64,000 nt of DNA from Paraphysomonas bandaiensis. Lineage: Eukaryota > Chrysophyceae. Location: positions 1 to 64,000 of the forward strand of contig CBFFRP010000620.1 of the NCBI GenBank assembly GCA_965644295.1, written 5' to 3'. The notes below the pieces were generated by a model, which was not told where the DNA came from, made no database searches, and worked only from the letters and a program-made list of their open reading frames with translations. Position 1 is the stretch's first letter, and the number at the start of each line of letters is the position of its first letter. Shown here piece after piece: positions 44,191-56,916 of the stretch. Made by a program: the position numbers and the translations under genes.

Positions 44191-45048
44191 AAGCCATAGT
44201 TAATAGCTATTTTGAATGCAAGCAATATCAGTTTTGTTGTCCTTTCAGCCTGCTTAAGTAAATGTCTATTTCCTCTTATTTTTACTGGCTTTGTTGAAGG
44301 CGTATGATATTGAATACTATCTACATTAATCCTGTATTCGTGAAGTGGCTATTGTTGAATCTCAATTTTGTCACTGAAATAAAAATACTCTGAAATACGT
44401 TATACTTTACTACTCGTATGATAGTAATGTGGCTACGATTCTATGCTCAAATCAATACTATTCACATAAATTTGAATTTCAGAGTACTGCAAATAATATT
44501 TCTATAGTGGTAACAACTAGTCCTCAGACGAATTTTTAACAAGCATATAGTGGGAGGGTTATGCCGTTATGACAGCTTCAACTGAAGTAGAAGGGGATAT
44601 TTATATTAAAACCGGCTAACTTCTTTTCGTACTACTATCTCCTGGTTTAGTAGCTAATATAATCTAGTACTTTCAGTTTCTCAGTACGAAATATATTTCA
44701 ATGACTCTAGAGTACTGATTTGAGGATTAGGAAGTGGTCTAAACCTCTATACTGTCCCTAATAATTATATTTGTCCATATCTTGAAATATATGCCCCCCA
44801 TTCTTGTCACGTTAGTATGGATTTCGCTTATTATCATCTTGTGTGTGTTTATAGAAACCATAAAAATAATAGTTCCATGGAACATTGAATTATCGAACCA
44901 ACCACTACAGGTGATTTCTATTATAAACAGTATTCGTCAGTATTACCCCTGATATACGTGTAACAATCCATATATCTTTGCTATCATAAACACAAATCTC
45001 TTGTCCGAGTGTTGTAATACATCACCAGTAGCACGCATTGGCCATATG
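44191..45048. other. Intergenic region
   Basis: AT-rich DNA after YKT6 up to MITE copy C. No gene or repeat supported. Confidence 0.6.
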
Positions 45049-45285
45049 TGCCCCATTCTGAACGCGTACTTAGGTAGAGCCGGGTGGGGGCCGGGTGGGT
45101 ACCTAACTAATACTTGATTTAAGTCCCATACGTTATTTGCTAGCGCTGAGTATACAGTGAGACCCCGAGTGGGGATCCGCTGAACTTAGCAATGTGTACA
45201 TAGATAGAAGTGCGCGGTCGCAACGCTCAGCAGCACCCACTGGGGGGGCCGCACGCAGTGATTAGTTACGCTGTCAGTATGGGGA
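45049..45285 (+). mobile_element. MITE family 1, copy C (internally deleted)
   Basis: Begins TGCCCCATTCTGAACGCGTA and ends ttacgctgtcagtatgggg. It matches copy A but lacks about 50 bp after gttatttgctagc and has more substitutions, so it is older or shortened. Confidence 0.85.
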
Positions 45286-45344
45286 AATATGAGGGTTTCG
45301 TTCAGTTCATTTGAGCTCTAATATATACCCTCCGGCTATGCGTG

Positions 45345-45465
45345 CATATAGTGAGAGGGGGTAGATAGAGGGGTAGAGCAGGTGAAGAGAGGGGTAGATA
45401 GAGGAGTAGAGCAGGTGAGGAGAGGGGGTAGATAGAGGGGTAAAGCAGGTGAGGAGAGGGGAGAG
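45345..45465. repeat. Minisatellite of GAGAGGGGTAGATAGAGG units
   Basis: A purine-rich unit of about 36 bp containing ggtagatagaggggtagagc and aggtgaggaga is repeated about three times with small changes. Non-coding. Confidence 0.8.
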
Positions 45466-46165
45466 AGCGCACAGCACACGTGTGCTTTACTCTTCTATTA
45501 GAGTCACATACGCTTACGATACATAACAAATTTCACTCCCAAGTATAGTGAATTATCCTTAATGAACACTTTCATCAACCCGCTGCGCATAATCACAGTC
45601 ATTGGCATTATATCCCTGCATCTGAAATGCAGAGCACTTACATGCATGCAGCATATGAAGATCTGAGAGAGCGATGCAGTAGCAGATACGGCTGTATCTT
45701 GAGCAGAATACAGCGCAAGTACAAATAAAAGCCGGAAAATCCACAAATTCTTCTATAAATCCGGGTTTTTCACATGATCGACAGATATTCAGCTATGGTG
45801 TTTTCATGCCAAGATATGGCTGACTCGACACCTCACTGACTCCACTATTCAAGTGTATGAGAAGGAATAAACGTTTAGCCCCTATGGCCCAATGCATGCA
45901 TATGCATATATAGAGTCTCAATGCATGCATGTGTAGAGTGCTGTCTGAAGGATTGCTCACTTCACCAACAAAAAAATATCACTTCACCTCACTTCATATC
46001 ATCGTATCGTACACTTCACTTCACCTCACTTCATATCACAGTATCGTATAGAGTTGTCGTATAGTGGTATCGTACAGTGTATCTGCAGTATCCTGCGTCC
46101 GTATCGTATCAATATCCTCTACACTTATACACATACACATACACAGCCCCCCCTCCCTCCCCCTC
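45466..46165. other. Intergenic region upstream of the receptor gene
   Basis: No gene supported. At about 45975-46045 a 20-30 bp word (cacttcacctcacttcatat) occurs twice, then a (C)n-rich stretch precedes the receptor ATG. Confidence 0.5.
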
Positions 46166-47083
46166 ATGGACACTGTGGAGATCCTCATGCTAATCTTCTC
46201 TTCCATCTCCATCATCTCATGTCTGACTCTCCTTCTCACCTATGCCGCTGCTCGTGATGTCTCCTCCTTTCATCATCTCATAGCCCTCACATGCACCTCT
46301 GATCTCCTCTCCTCTATAGGCATGGCACTGGGACGCCCCTCAAGAGACACAGTCGCTTGTTGGGTGCAGGGTCTCCTCACCAACATATGCCCAGTGGCCG
46401 GAGTGTTCAGCACGACCCTTATAGCGTATATGATGTATGTAAACATATTCAAACGGACCGCTGCGGGTGATATGTACCCTCAGCATGTGTATTACTGCTG
46501 CTGGATAGTTCCACTGGTGTTAACTCTCTTGCCACTCTCGACCAACACGTATGGTCCAACAGGGAAGGATAATAGCGCATGGTGCTTTATAGTCGAGCGG
46601 TCAGACTCACCTCATTGGACCGTTACTTTCTGGGTCATTGTTTCGTTTTATTTTTGGATGTGGGCCTCTATGGTGATATATATAGTATTGTTTATTTGTA
46701 TTGTTATTGAAGTCAAGCGAATATACTCAGTTCACGCTGAACTGCGCTCCTCTTTAACAAGTGATTCTCATAGTCGTGTGGTGCAGAGCTTACAAAAATT
46801 TGCCTGGTATCCTATCAATATATTACTTTGTTGGTCATTACCGACAATCTTCGACATACTGTTGGGGCTGGGCGTTCGGAATTACGAGGGCTACGTCACA
46901 ATGGATGCACTATCTGATATATCTCCCACGCTGCTTGGCTTTATGAATGTCATAGCATTCATGCGGACTAATAAGAAAATTAAAGAAGAGCTCTACTCGT
47001 GGATACCCGACACCAGCACTGTCAAGAAAGCTATATGCTGTGAGTCTGGAGTGAACTACGAGGTCGACAATGTAGCTATTTAA
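46166..47083 (+). CDS. cAMP-receptor-like seven-transmembrane GPCR
   Basis: 305 residues, single exon, ATG at 46166 chosen because membrane span 1 begins at once (ILMLIFSSISIISCLTLLL). Seven hydrophobic spans follow, with a CW pair (VACWVQGLLTNICPVAGVFS) before TM3, a conserved Cys in extracellular loop 2 (NSAWCFIV), a basic loop 3 (VVQSLQKFAWYPINILLCW), and a TM7 ending LLGFMNVIAFMRT. The pattern fits the Dictyostelium cAR/GPR157-like family (class E-related) rather than rhodopsin-type receptors. The tail is short. Ligand unknown. Plasma membrane, coupling to G proteins by family. Confidence 0.8.
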   Translation: MDTVEILMLIFSSISIISCLTLLLTYAAARDVSSFHHLIALTCTSDLLSSIGMALGRPSRDTVACWVQGLLTNICPVAGVFSTTLIAYMMYVNIFKRTAAGDMYPQHVYYCCWIVPLVLTLLPLSTNTYGPTGKDNSAWCFIVERSDSPHWTVTFWVIVSFYFWMWASMVIYIVLFICIVIEVKRIYSVHAELRSSLTSDSHSRVVQSLQKFAWYPINILLCWSLPTIFDILLGLGVRNYEGYVTMDALSDISPTLLGFMNVIAFMRTNKKIKEELYSWIPDTSTVKKAICCESGVNYEVDNVAI

Positions 47084-47795
47084 AATTATTTTGCTTTGCT
47101 AGCTGTAAAGTTATGCTATTGGTACAATATACAATAGTATGTGAGTTTTGCTCGTTTGAGTTTTGGCCTGATTATAATTTCAACAATCATCACGCGAAAT
47201 ATTTGTCTATTTACTAAGTAATAATCTTTTTATAGTATGACTTTTGGAGAAAGATTAGATACGTGTGACTTTGGCATTTCAGTGATACCCTGCTACTATA
47301 TAGTGTTGACTGTTGACTGTGTGTGTTTCTTCATGGAAAAGTTCTAACTGACAACTGGAAATAATATCCTTCAAACTTTCAAACGATACAAGGGTTTTCA
47401 TCGCTGACTCAACAGAATCTGAAGCGACAATTAATGGAAAGTGGAAGGAGAAAATATGTCATTTTCTTTCGTTGCTGTGTGTATTGGATATATATAGCTA
47501 CGTTTTTAAACAAACAGCTCAATATAAAACAGAGCCACGTTACATAAATACTTGAATCTTTAAATACGTCATTTTATACGTGTGAACAACATCTAGTTTG
47601 ATGCACAAGGGGATAATATAAAAGATCATATCAGGAAGAAACATCACATAATCGCTATATAAACACTATTCCCTCTATCTCTCCAAAATAATACCCCACT
47701 CAACATCAATAGAAAGGAATAGATATCTAATTCCAAAGTGTAGACAAATATGTCCATGAAATACCAACCCCAGTAACTCTACACTTGTCCATTGC
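47084..47795. other. Convergent intergenic region
   Basis: 712 bp between the ends of the receptor and the kinase gene. No feature supported. Confidence 0.6.
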
Positions 47796-50700
47796 TCAGC
47801 TGTTATTGACTACAACGGTTTCATCCGTGGATATGCTTAATGAGGCAACAATAGGCGGGGGGTTGTTGTTGTGTTCGTCCAAAACCTTTTCCTGAGTGTT
47901 GTCCATGTGGTCGTGTGCGTTATGTGTATTCGTCTGTGAATTATGGGTGGGTGACCTAGTTGCCTGTTCAGCATTTACTTCATGGCCAATTCCCACGTCC
48001 TGTTCAAAATCAGCGATATTTACAGTGGCATCAGTGCTCTTGCGTAGCTCCATGCTGTGTAGCGGGGACACCTCTACCGTGGAGTTTTTATCGCTCATTC
48101 CCTCCTTCGGGGTTACATTTTCCTGTGCATGTGCCTCCCCGTCTATTTGCTCCAGAGTAGGGGTTATGGAAGCTTCAACTTTCAGATTGTATGTTGAATC
48201 CATTGAACGTTTACTTTCCACAACTTGAGGCACTTCATAGTCGGACGGTATACCCTCCGTATGACTGTCGACTGTGCCCTTGGGCTCAAGATGATCTGTC
48301 GATACATTCCGCGAGATATTTCCTTGGGTCTTGACACTGATCGTTATTTCACTCACAGACTTTTCACTGGGTGGCATATCGGAGGTCAATTGTTGTACAG
48401 TTTCCGAAACTGCTAAATTTATTATGTTCGACGTTATTACGCCCATTCCTTCCACACACATACCAGCTGGAGCTCCACCTCCTCCATCTACAAGGTTTTC
48501 TCTGCTGCGCCGACTTGATTTGCTTCCTCTACTAGACTCAGAGCTGGCGGTTCGGTTCTCCGCCGATTTTTTCCTCACCCGCCTAGCGCTTTTCGCAATA
48601 CCGTCAGTAGAGGGTGGGCGCTCTGAGGAAGTTATTTTGAGCGGTGGTAATGAGCCCGTGCTGTTACAGAGATTGGCTACATCACTTGTGGTTCGCAGAA
48701 CAGACGCGCCATCATCAGGAGAAGGAGATACTGAGGTAGAATTTGCCGGACGATGGGCTCGTGTACTTGTCAGAGGAGATATGCCAGTTACGGAATTCGA
48801 TGCGGGGGCAGATGTCCCGTTAGCTTTCAAACTAGAGATATTTCCCGTAGAAACAGAGTTGCCATGGCCACTAATACTACTGGTGGATGATTGTCCATTC
48901 GAGGTAAGGTTCCCAAACTCTGCAGTGGGCGAGGCTGTGTTGCCTGAAGAGTCAATAGGAGAACTATGTGTGGAATTCGGTGCTGCAGAGTGATGCTGAT
49001 GCTTTTTCAGGTAGTTGGAGGCGTGTTCAATGGCCCCAACGCCATGTTTGTGCAATATTTCCGTGTCGTCCTCCACCACACCTAGAGCGGTGTTCTGGGC
49101 GATACCAGCTGGTACCTTATCTCTGGGCGACTGTCGGTTAGATAGACTCCCCGGCGCCACAACTGTTTCGGCCGTACTCAAATTAGAAGCACAAGAGTGA
49201 GATGTAGTAACTCCAAGTGCGGGTAAGCACGGGGAGCCTTTCATAGCTACACCTGCATCCTTCATGTCAGGCGGTATGGCAATACTCAGAGCTGGGGAAG
49301 AGCTAGCGTTTCCACCCGATACCGGCGCAATCGGGCTCGCGTTCGCTGTTACTGAAGGAGGGGTAGCCTCCGACGGGTGCCCCACGCGGTCGATGTGCTC
49401 CTCCCCTTGAGAAGATCTCGGCGGTCTATTCGACCCGGGAGCTATTCCGAGTTTGTCCAACTGTATCGTCATCTGGCGTACATGATAACGGCGTAGCCTC
49501 TCTTCGAGATACTTCGGCCGGTAGGATGTGGGTAACATCGCAGCCTGTGGACAGTTACAGTAAAATAATCCATATGGTTCATAATTAGCATCCACTCACT
49601 TTGTGGTAAACTACTGGCTGCTGCAGAAACTGATTCACCGTCATACGCGAATTAATGTCTTTTTCAAGAAGACCTATAAACTCCAATCATAACACAATAC
49701 AGCAACTGATGGTACCAGAGCGAAAGAAAATACATCAAATCACATGGATTACTCTGTATCACAATTTTACATAAATACCGTCAATGAGATGAACTACATC
49801 ATTCGTGTAGTGTTTCTGAGGTATGAGGTGGCGGCGTGGCGGCTCATGGAGAATGCTTCTAACTAAATCGACTGTGGTTACTCCATCGAAGGGCAGCTGT
49901 AGTGTCAGCATTTCGAACAGCACCACACCTACATACATATCAGCTAGGTTAACATATATCGCGATAAATAAGTGCACAGTGACTACCTAGTGCCCAGTTG
50001 TCGGATGCCAATACGCTGGGACTATTGTTTATCATTTCGGGTGATGTGTAGTAGGGAGTACCAACTTCGGCAGTCTCCATGGCGGTAGAATCTGTCACCT
50101 CTGTGGCGAGACCAAAGTCAGCCAACTGGGCAAGCTCCCCTGTTCACACAGCAATATATTGTCATGACAAAGAATAACGACGTTATTTCAAATTTCTTAC
50201 TACGTGTACCAAACAAGTCACTCAGCAAGCACCCACTATTTAAACATCATGACTTACCACTGTCAGTGAGTAGAATATTTACTGGTTTAATATCTCGGTG
50301 TGCAATGCCGAAGGAGTGAAGGTAGGATAACGCTAACGCCACCTTTAAGGAGTTGTTAATCCCATGAAACCAACACAGGATTTATTTTACTATACACTAC
50401 CGATCGAAACATGTTATATATGCACATTTCATTAGCCTAATTTTCATACCAATTGTGTTCAAACATACAAAATACTGCACATCGCACCTGAGAAATCCAC
50501 TTCAAGACTTGGTTCTCTTGCAGAAACGTTTTGTTTCTTTCAGTCATAGTTATCACCTTGCCCAGATCACCGCCCTCACAATAGTGCATGATCAAGAAAA
50601 CTTTCCTGTCACAACATGGGTAAACAAGAGCTGTAGTCAAACTTATTATAGTGCATGTTACATACAGAAACACAAGATCTACAGGAGCAAATAAAGACTT

Positions 50701-51479
50701 TGTATTCTAATATGACTTACAAAAACACGTCCACTTACTTGGGGTGAATCGACATAAACACATCGTGTAGATGCACAATAAATGGGTGTCTATGCGCTCT
50801 CAAGTATTTAACTTCGTGAAGAAAAGCTTTCTCTTCGGACTTATGTTGTAGCAGCAGAGTCTTAGAAGCGTACCTGACAACATGTCATATCACCAATATG
50901 TAGGAATGACAAAACTCTAGCCATATTTCAGATACAACGTACATGATACATTTATATAATACACAAATTTCATAACGATAGGTTATATGAAGAAGATCCT
51001 GATTCAGGTAATGGTACTCACAATCTATTGTCTTCTCTATTTTTCACTAGATCTACTGTACCATATGAACCTCTTCCCAGAAATCGCACATCTTCATATA
51101 ACTCCTGGCTTTTGACAACGGGGGGGGAGGAATTGATATCTCCCGTATACGCCCAGTCACTCACTTTTGGGCAGCTAGGAATAGGAGGAACTTTCGCCAA
51201 TGTATCAGGAGAAGGAGTCTCAGTAGATTTATACACATGCCGCATTGACTTCTTGGACTGTAGTTTGGGAACGTTATTCTCATCTGGCGATACATCATCA
51301 GTCTCAGTGTCCATCTTAATATCATTCCCTCTCATTCCTTTCCTTATCTTCCCCATGTTATGTTTCTCTTTATTCATTTCCTCTTGAAGCTCCCGCTTCT
51401 TCTGTTCAAACTCTTCTCGCTCACGAGCAAACGCTCCGATCTTTCCTCTTAATTTACCCGCCTTTGATGAGGATGCCAT
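47796..51479 (-). CDS. NEK-like Ser/Thr kinase with long low-complexity tail
   Basis: Eight exons (minus): 51022-51479, 50739-50873, 50488-50605, 50258-50342, 49987-50139, 49779-49928, 49600-49673, 47796-49544; all junctions are phase-consistent and give 973 residues. The N-terminus holds a coiled coil ([20 protein letters not shown]). The kinase domain starts at [12 protein letters not shown], with the Lys in YASKTL, the helix [26 protein letters not shown], catalytic [14 protein letters not shown] in ADFGLA and activation loop [12 protein letters not shown]. The YCEGGDL motif and helix pattern are typical of NEK kinases. The 580-residue tail is Ser/Thr/Pro-rich with a basic patch ([13 protein letters not shown]), probably disordered. 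NEKs act in cilia, centrosome and cell-cycle control; an N-terminal extension before the kinase is unusual for them. Confidence 0.9.
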
Positions 51480-52293
51480 CTCTCTTCTCTTCTTCGATGT
51501 GCTGTGTGTTGTGTGTGTTATGAGTGGGAGGGTCCTCGTATATAACTGATACTGACACAGTGTGTATACAGTACTCTGCAGTAGAGTTAACGGGAGTAGC
51601 GAGCTCTCTATTAGCCGGGCATGTCACTCGTATCAATCATATCACCACAGATTGTATGTGCCTCTGACTCGGACTCTTGATTGAGTGCTGAGTGTGTAAC
51701 TTAACCACAGGGCTTCTCTGTGATGGTAATATACACACAGAGCAGCTCATATATATATACATGTACAGTACATATACAGGCATCCGTCAACTGCACTCTG
51801 CTCCCAGATCTCTCACAGTATAACTGCACTGCACCGTACAGCATATCCGGTATACCGTATACAGGTATACACACCACTGCCATGTGCCGTATGCCGCATG
51901 CCGTATGCCCTCCTACACTCCTAGCTACACCGTAAACGTCGTAGTAGTTACATTGGTGGTTATAGGTACACTTCGTACGTAGTTCACTGTACGCCACAGT
52001 GGTATACAGGGATGTATTGTTGTGTATACCACCGTGTGATATGGGTTCCTACAGCAGTGCTCTCTATACAGCTGTGTATATGCATGATATGGACAGCTAT
52101 GTACAAACGCCTGCTGGAGCAGAACCACTGCAGAGATCATCGACTTGAGATCAACACTGTCCGAGTCCTCATCAATCAGTTATCAATGGCCTCCTCTATC
52201 ATCATACCCAACCATTATCTTCAGTGATAGGGTTCTATTGTCCTCCAACTCAACTAACTAACTAACTCAGTTATGGTCTGATGCAGACATAAT
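51480..52293. other. Intergenic region upstream of the kinase
   Basis: Contains palindrome-rich simple DNA (for example cgtatgccgcatgccgtatg near 51890) and short open stretches without recognised content. No gene supported. Confidence 0.5.
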
Positions 52294-52813
52294 TGAGAAC
52301 TCAATGGAGATCTTGAGGATTCTGCTTTTGACTTGGATGAAAAGGTTCCTATCACTCATTCAATATTTGTAGTCATCAATAGGATGGAGCTGCTAACTAC
52401 ATACCAGGCGGTTGGAGGTCATGCTGTGTTCCTTTCCATTGACTTCGTGCCCACAGTTGGTCAAGTTTGCCCATAATTATTCAACACAGTTTAGGAATCC
52501 ACTTTTCTTAATATTTTGACTACAACTAACGTATGTGGCCAGTCACTACATCATTAGTGGACTTTTCAAACTTGTGCTTTCCACGCCGTCTCGCATTTCC
52601 CTTCCTTTATTGGATCAGTTGTGGCGTCGGCCTCGTCGTTTTTCCCTTGAAATGGATATATTCAAATATACTTCATCATTTTCCGGTCTTGGAAGTTTGT
52701 CGGGCCTATTGTTCTTCAGGTGGTTAACTACTACTAGTTTCTTGAACAACTTCTGGATTGAAGTTCGTCACATTGAGCTTCGGCATATTGAAGAAAATCT
52801 TATCAGACTCTGA
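52294..52813 (+). pseudogene. Unidentified coding-like remnant in two frames
   Basis: Two adjacent open stretches look coding: 52294-52475 (with NRMELLTTYQAVGGHAVFLS and DFVPTVGQVCP) and about 52538-52813 (with LDQLWRRPRRFSLEMDIFKY and LSGLLFFRWLTTTSFL). Neither starts at a clear ATG, and I do not recognise them. They end 70 bp before MITE copy D. Possibly a degraded transposon protein. Confidence 0.3.
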
Positions 52814-52882
52814 GTTATTGTCGAAAAGAAAACAACTCATTCGCTAACAAATAAGGAATTAAGATATTTAGTGAATTGCACG

Positions 52883-53150
52883 TTCCCCATACTGACAGCG
52901 AAACTAATTACTGCGTGCGGCCCTCAAGTGGGTGCTGCTGAGTGCTGCGACCGCGCACCTCTACCTATGCACACATTGCTTAGTTCAGCGCTTCCCCACT
53001 CGGGTTCTCACTGCATATTCAGCGCATAATACCGTGTGATGTATCTAGTTGGGTTCAGTAGGTAGCTAGCTAATAACGTATGGACTTAATCAAGTATTAG
53101 TTAGGTAGGCACCCGGCCCCCACCCGGATCTACCCCCACCCGGAATGAAG
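52883..53150 (-). mobile_element. MITE family 1, copy D (degraded)
   Basis: Reverse-oriented copy with ttccccatactgacagcgaa at its left end and the gtactta-side terminal repeat replaced by a duplicated cacccggatctacccc stretch. Several small deletions relative to copies A and B. Confidence 0.8.
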
Positions 53151-53637
53151 CAGCCCGAATTCGTCTAAGCTTATTATAGTAAAGAAGTGAATATTGATGT
53201 AACTTTAAACTTTATAGCTATTTCATAATCACGAGAATGGACATGATCTAGGATCTAGATGTATGTTGTATGACTGGACACACATAACTCACTGAAACCA
53301 TAACATAGTAAAGTGTAAAGTATTAACAATAGTCAGGAGAGCGATGACGAGACTAAGCAAGGAGGTTTAGACTAAATTAAGTGGGACAATTACACCAGTA
53401 GCCACTGAGACTGCTTTCTGTTTAATTTTGACGACAGCCTGCTGCATTAGATTTCCGCGGAAATTCACGAAGAAAGAAAAAAGAGGTCAATATATCCTTA
53501 TCTTTATAGCAGAACAGAAATAAATAATATACTACGAATAGACCATAGCCTAACAGCACGGTATATAAAACTGTATAGAAATGCATCACCAGACGGTTGA
53601 GTTCATATCCGGTGATTGCTTCCGATGAATATTACAC
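53151..53637. other. Intergenic region
   Basis: No feature supported between MITE copy D and the 3' end of the membrane-protein gene. Confidence 0.6.
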
Positions 53638-54892
53638 TTATATCGCTGCTATACTCAAAATTCTTTGTTTCAGATCTTCAGTGTTATTTCGAGGCTTGTT
53701 ATAATAGCAAAACCAGACCACCGAAAGAGCAATGACAGCCACTAATACTGCGGCAGTAACGATGAGTGAAATTTCTACAACGCTTAAGTTGTTGTCCCCC
53801 ACAGTGTCGTCGTCTTGACCTTGTGGAATTACGGGGTCATTTGGGTCGTCATTGCCAGAAGGGTCATCCGTTGATGACGGTACGACACCTGTGAGACAGC
53901 ACAATATTAACGAGCCCTTCAACACATACCAAACACAGTGGCTTCATAAATATATATATGGTTTAATAAATCATATTACTCCTATACTCTGTAAGTACCT
54001 GGAATATTATCGGACCCATTGCAGTCTGCATAAAACCATACGTCCAGTCCATCTATGTTGAAGGTGTCGGAGTGTAGAAAAGAATATATTCGTTTGTATA
54101 CATCCGGGCTAGTCGGTCCAGGTTCCGGCATCGAAGTATTGGAACCAACACACTGGTCTGCAGATAACGACGCCTCTTGAATGGATTCTCCTACACGTAA
54201 CCCAATAAGATACTCCATTGAGGAGATGATATATGGCACCACATTCAATTGGCAGAAAGGTGACGCTTACCCTCACATGTATCGCTTGTATTGTAGGCTG
54301 AGTAGGACAACATGTCATCTTGGCACTCCACCTGTACACTTAACTCCGGGATCTCAGGAATCTCCGAGCAGCCAGGATTAGCCGCGAACACGACAGCAGG
54401 CACATCACATGCAGAGTCTTCGATGTATACCCCTACAGCAGGCCATCCCTCACTAACAGCTATCGGATCAGACTGACAGCTAACGACACTCCCATTGTGA
54501 CACTCTGTTGAGAGCTCACTATACGTGAATGACGTCACGAAACCCGAACAATCAGAGGTCAAATAGGCCTTAACAGTTGTGAGCAGTTTCTCGCCATCGC
54601 TATTACAAGACGTCAGCTTGTAGCTCTCAAACGTAGGGACTCCTATAGGAACCTTCGAGCAGACTCCAATCTGCGGAGGTAACAATAAAATGACCGTAAG
54701 TTATGGACACACACGCATGTATATATCACTGTAGTTATGCTATACAGACGATCTTACTTGTTTCATTATAGAAAAATCAGTATTATCGGCAGAGCACGTG
54801 TCGCTACTGGTAGATATATCCAACACTATCCAATCACCGTACAGAGAAGTGAAGTGCATTATTAGCACCAATAATAATCCTTGTGACGCCAT
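53638..54892 (-). CDS. Type I membrane protein with Cys-rich ectodomain
   Basis: Exons (minus): 54758-54892, 54271-54670, 53999-54190, 53638-53888; introns of 87, 80 and 110 bp give 325 residues. Signal peptide (ASQGLLLVLIMHFTSLYG), Cys-rich extracellular region of about 215 residues with many Ser/Thr and paired Cys, an acidic Asp/Pro stalk (DDPSGNDDPNDPVIPQGQDD), one membrane span (VVEISLIVTAAVLVAVIALS) and a short cytoplasmic tail. No known domain recognised; a surface or adhesion protein is likely. It is head-to-head with NDUFV2, 604 bp apart. The start of the third exon (acceptor at 54191) is the least certain junction. Confidence 0.75.
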
Positions 54893-55496
54893 TGAAGTCA
54901 TTGAAGTGGAGAAGAATCAACTTCAATCCGAAGCAAAGTGCTGATATCTCAGAGATAATATATTCACTTCACGACTTCCTTCAGCTCTACCTTACCAACT
55001 AACTACCCCACATATAATGATAGTACGTGAAAGTTGTATGGGATCCAGGCAGGTAGATATGACTGTATGTGAATTTCACCATGTGGATGAGGTATACCTA
55101 TGCGGTATACTGGTATACCTGCCTGTACGAGGATAGTCATAATATATCTGTGGTACCGTATATGGGGAATACGTGTAGAAATTTATAAGTGGTTTCAGAT
55201 CCACCGCACTGTATTACACGGTATATATGGAAATACAGGCCCAGGAGAATGCTGTTGCTGGTACACTGCATTGCTTCATATGAACGGTGTACGTACATAT
55301 CACCTATACGACTACTGCTGTATAAGTATAGTTGTGTGTATGTATGTATGGTATGGTGCTCTTGGCTACTGCATATTTTATGCAGTGTGTTGCCATATAC
55401 ATACATGATATTACAGTCTTAAGTATTGACTAGTTTTGCAACTTGTCTCCGCCACAGATAAATAAATACCTCAACAGTGAGATAATAATTAGCAGA
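54893..55496. promoter_or_regulatory. Divergent intergenic region
   Basis: 604 bp between two divergent genes, rich in TATAC/GTATA words such as ggtatacctgcctgt. No gene supported. Confidence 0.4.
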
Positions 55497-56916
55497 ATGT
55501 TTAGTAGATTCGCACCTGTTCTGCGCTCTGCTGCGTATGCTAGCCGTGCCTCGAATAGATGCATATCGCACTCTACTCCTCGCTTGAGTAACTTTAAACC
55601 CCTGGCCCAGCACAAGGACACACCCGACAATAACGAGGAAACCTACTTCGACTTTACCTCTGATAACTATAAGAGGGTAATTGGCCGCGTGCTATATACA
55701 GTACTGATGGCTTATACTATCGACTGGTGTGTAGGTGGATGCTATATTGGCGCGTTACCCGGATAATTATAGAAAGGCTGCAATGATTCCTTTGTTAGAC
55801 CTTGCGCAAAGACAGGTATATTGTTATTGATTTTCTTCTGCAATGTTGAGTTTATGTCACTCAGAATGGTGGTTTCTTGACCCTAGCAGCAATGCAGAAG
55901 GTCGCCAGAGTCATTGGGTGTGAAGAAATGGATGCCTACGAGGTGGCATCATTCTACACAATGTTCAACCGTACTAGAGTTGGCAAGTATTTTATTCAGG
56001 TGAGCAGACCCATTTTACTGCTGGCAGATATACGCGACCTGTAATTTCATTTATCCGTTAATGTAAATTTCAATGGCGCGAAGTCATCTTTTACAACGAA
56101 ACTATTTGTCTTATGAAATGTTGCAGTTGTGTGGCACCACTCCTTGTATGGTGTGTGGGTCAGAAGAGATAAAGAAAACTATTGAGGATTACTTGGAGAT
56201 CGAGGTAAGTAATTCATCATTCGTGATACTCCGCACAGTACGCGCTTTACAATGACATGTGGATGCGCTTATGTGTATACTGATGAATGTACAGGAGGGT
56301 GAGTCCACTGAGGATGGCCTCTTTACATTGAGAGAAGTGGAATGCCTCGGCTCGTGTGCCAATGCCCCGATGATACAGGTAAGAGCGAAGCGCTGCCCCA
56401 ACTCCATTCCGTATTGTAACAGTTCTTGATTATATATTTCTGGGCTATACTCTCCAATATTTGGTGACTAATTATTTTTTTTGTATAGCTTAATGACGAC
56501 TACTATGAGTGTCTTACTCCAGAGACGACCATCGAACTCCTTAAGGCCTGTAAGGAAGGACGTCCCCCACCAATGGGAAAGTGGGGCTCGTTGCCTATGA
56601 ATGGACAGGTGATATGTCGCACGTATGATGGAGATTACAGCTTCTAATGTCGATCCTAACTGTTACGAGATGAATTGTCCTGTATTACAGCTGATGTCCT
56701 TTATCCCACTTGCAGGTGAGTTGCGAAGGCCCTCAGGGAAAAACCTCTCTTTTCGAATCTGCTCCAGGGCCGGGAGCATTCATGAGACCTGATGATGAGC
56801 TGCAACCCAAGGTACTTTTGTCCTCTATGCCCTAATGTATTCCGCATGCTTCGTCTATATGTCTTATAGATATGTAGTGTAATCCTGCAGATGTGAAGAA
56901 GCACATGGGATACTAG
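55497..56916 (+). CDS. NDUFV2: NADH dehydrogenase (complex I) 24-kDa subunit
   Basis: Eight exons: 55497-55676, 55735-55815, 55865-55999, 56127-56204, 56295-56378, 56489-56608, 56716-56811, 56878-56916, all phase 0; 270 residues. A mitochondrial presequence ([20 protein letters not shown]) precedes [10 protein letters not shown] and [20 protein letters not shown], then [20 protein letters not shown]. [2Fe-2S] (N1a) ligands are in CGTTPC and ECLGSC, the spacing of the family. It is the electron-transfer partner of the 51-kDa subunit in the peripheral arm of complex I. The last exon is uncertain: an acceptor 9 bp earlier would give a different short tail. Confidence 0.95.

Noticed and set aside
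45302-45746. Small minus-strand frames in the minisatellite region
   Set aside because: They translate a purine-rich tandem repeat and simple DNA and lack recognisable content.
48331-48993. 220-codon plus-strand frame opposite the kinase tail
   Set aside because: It is antisense to the large last exon of the NEK-like gene, whose frame fits the spliced kinase; composition is the mirror of its Ser/Pro-rich tail.
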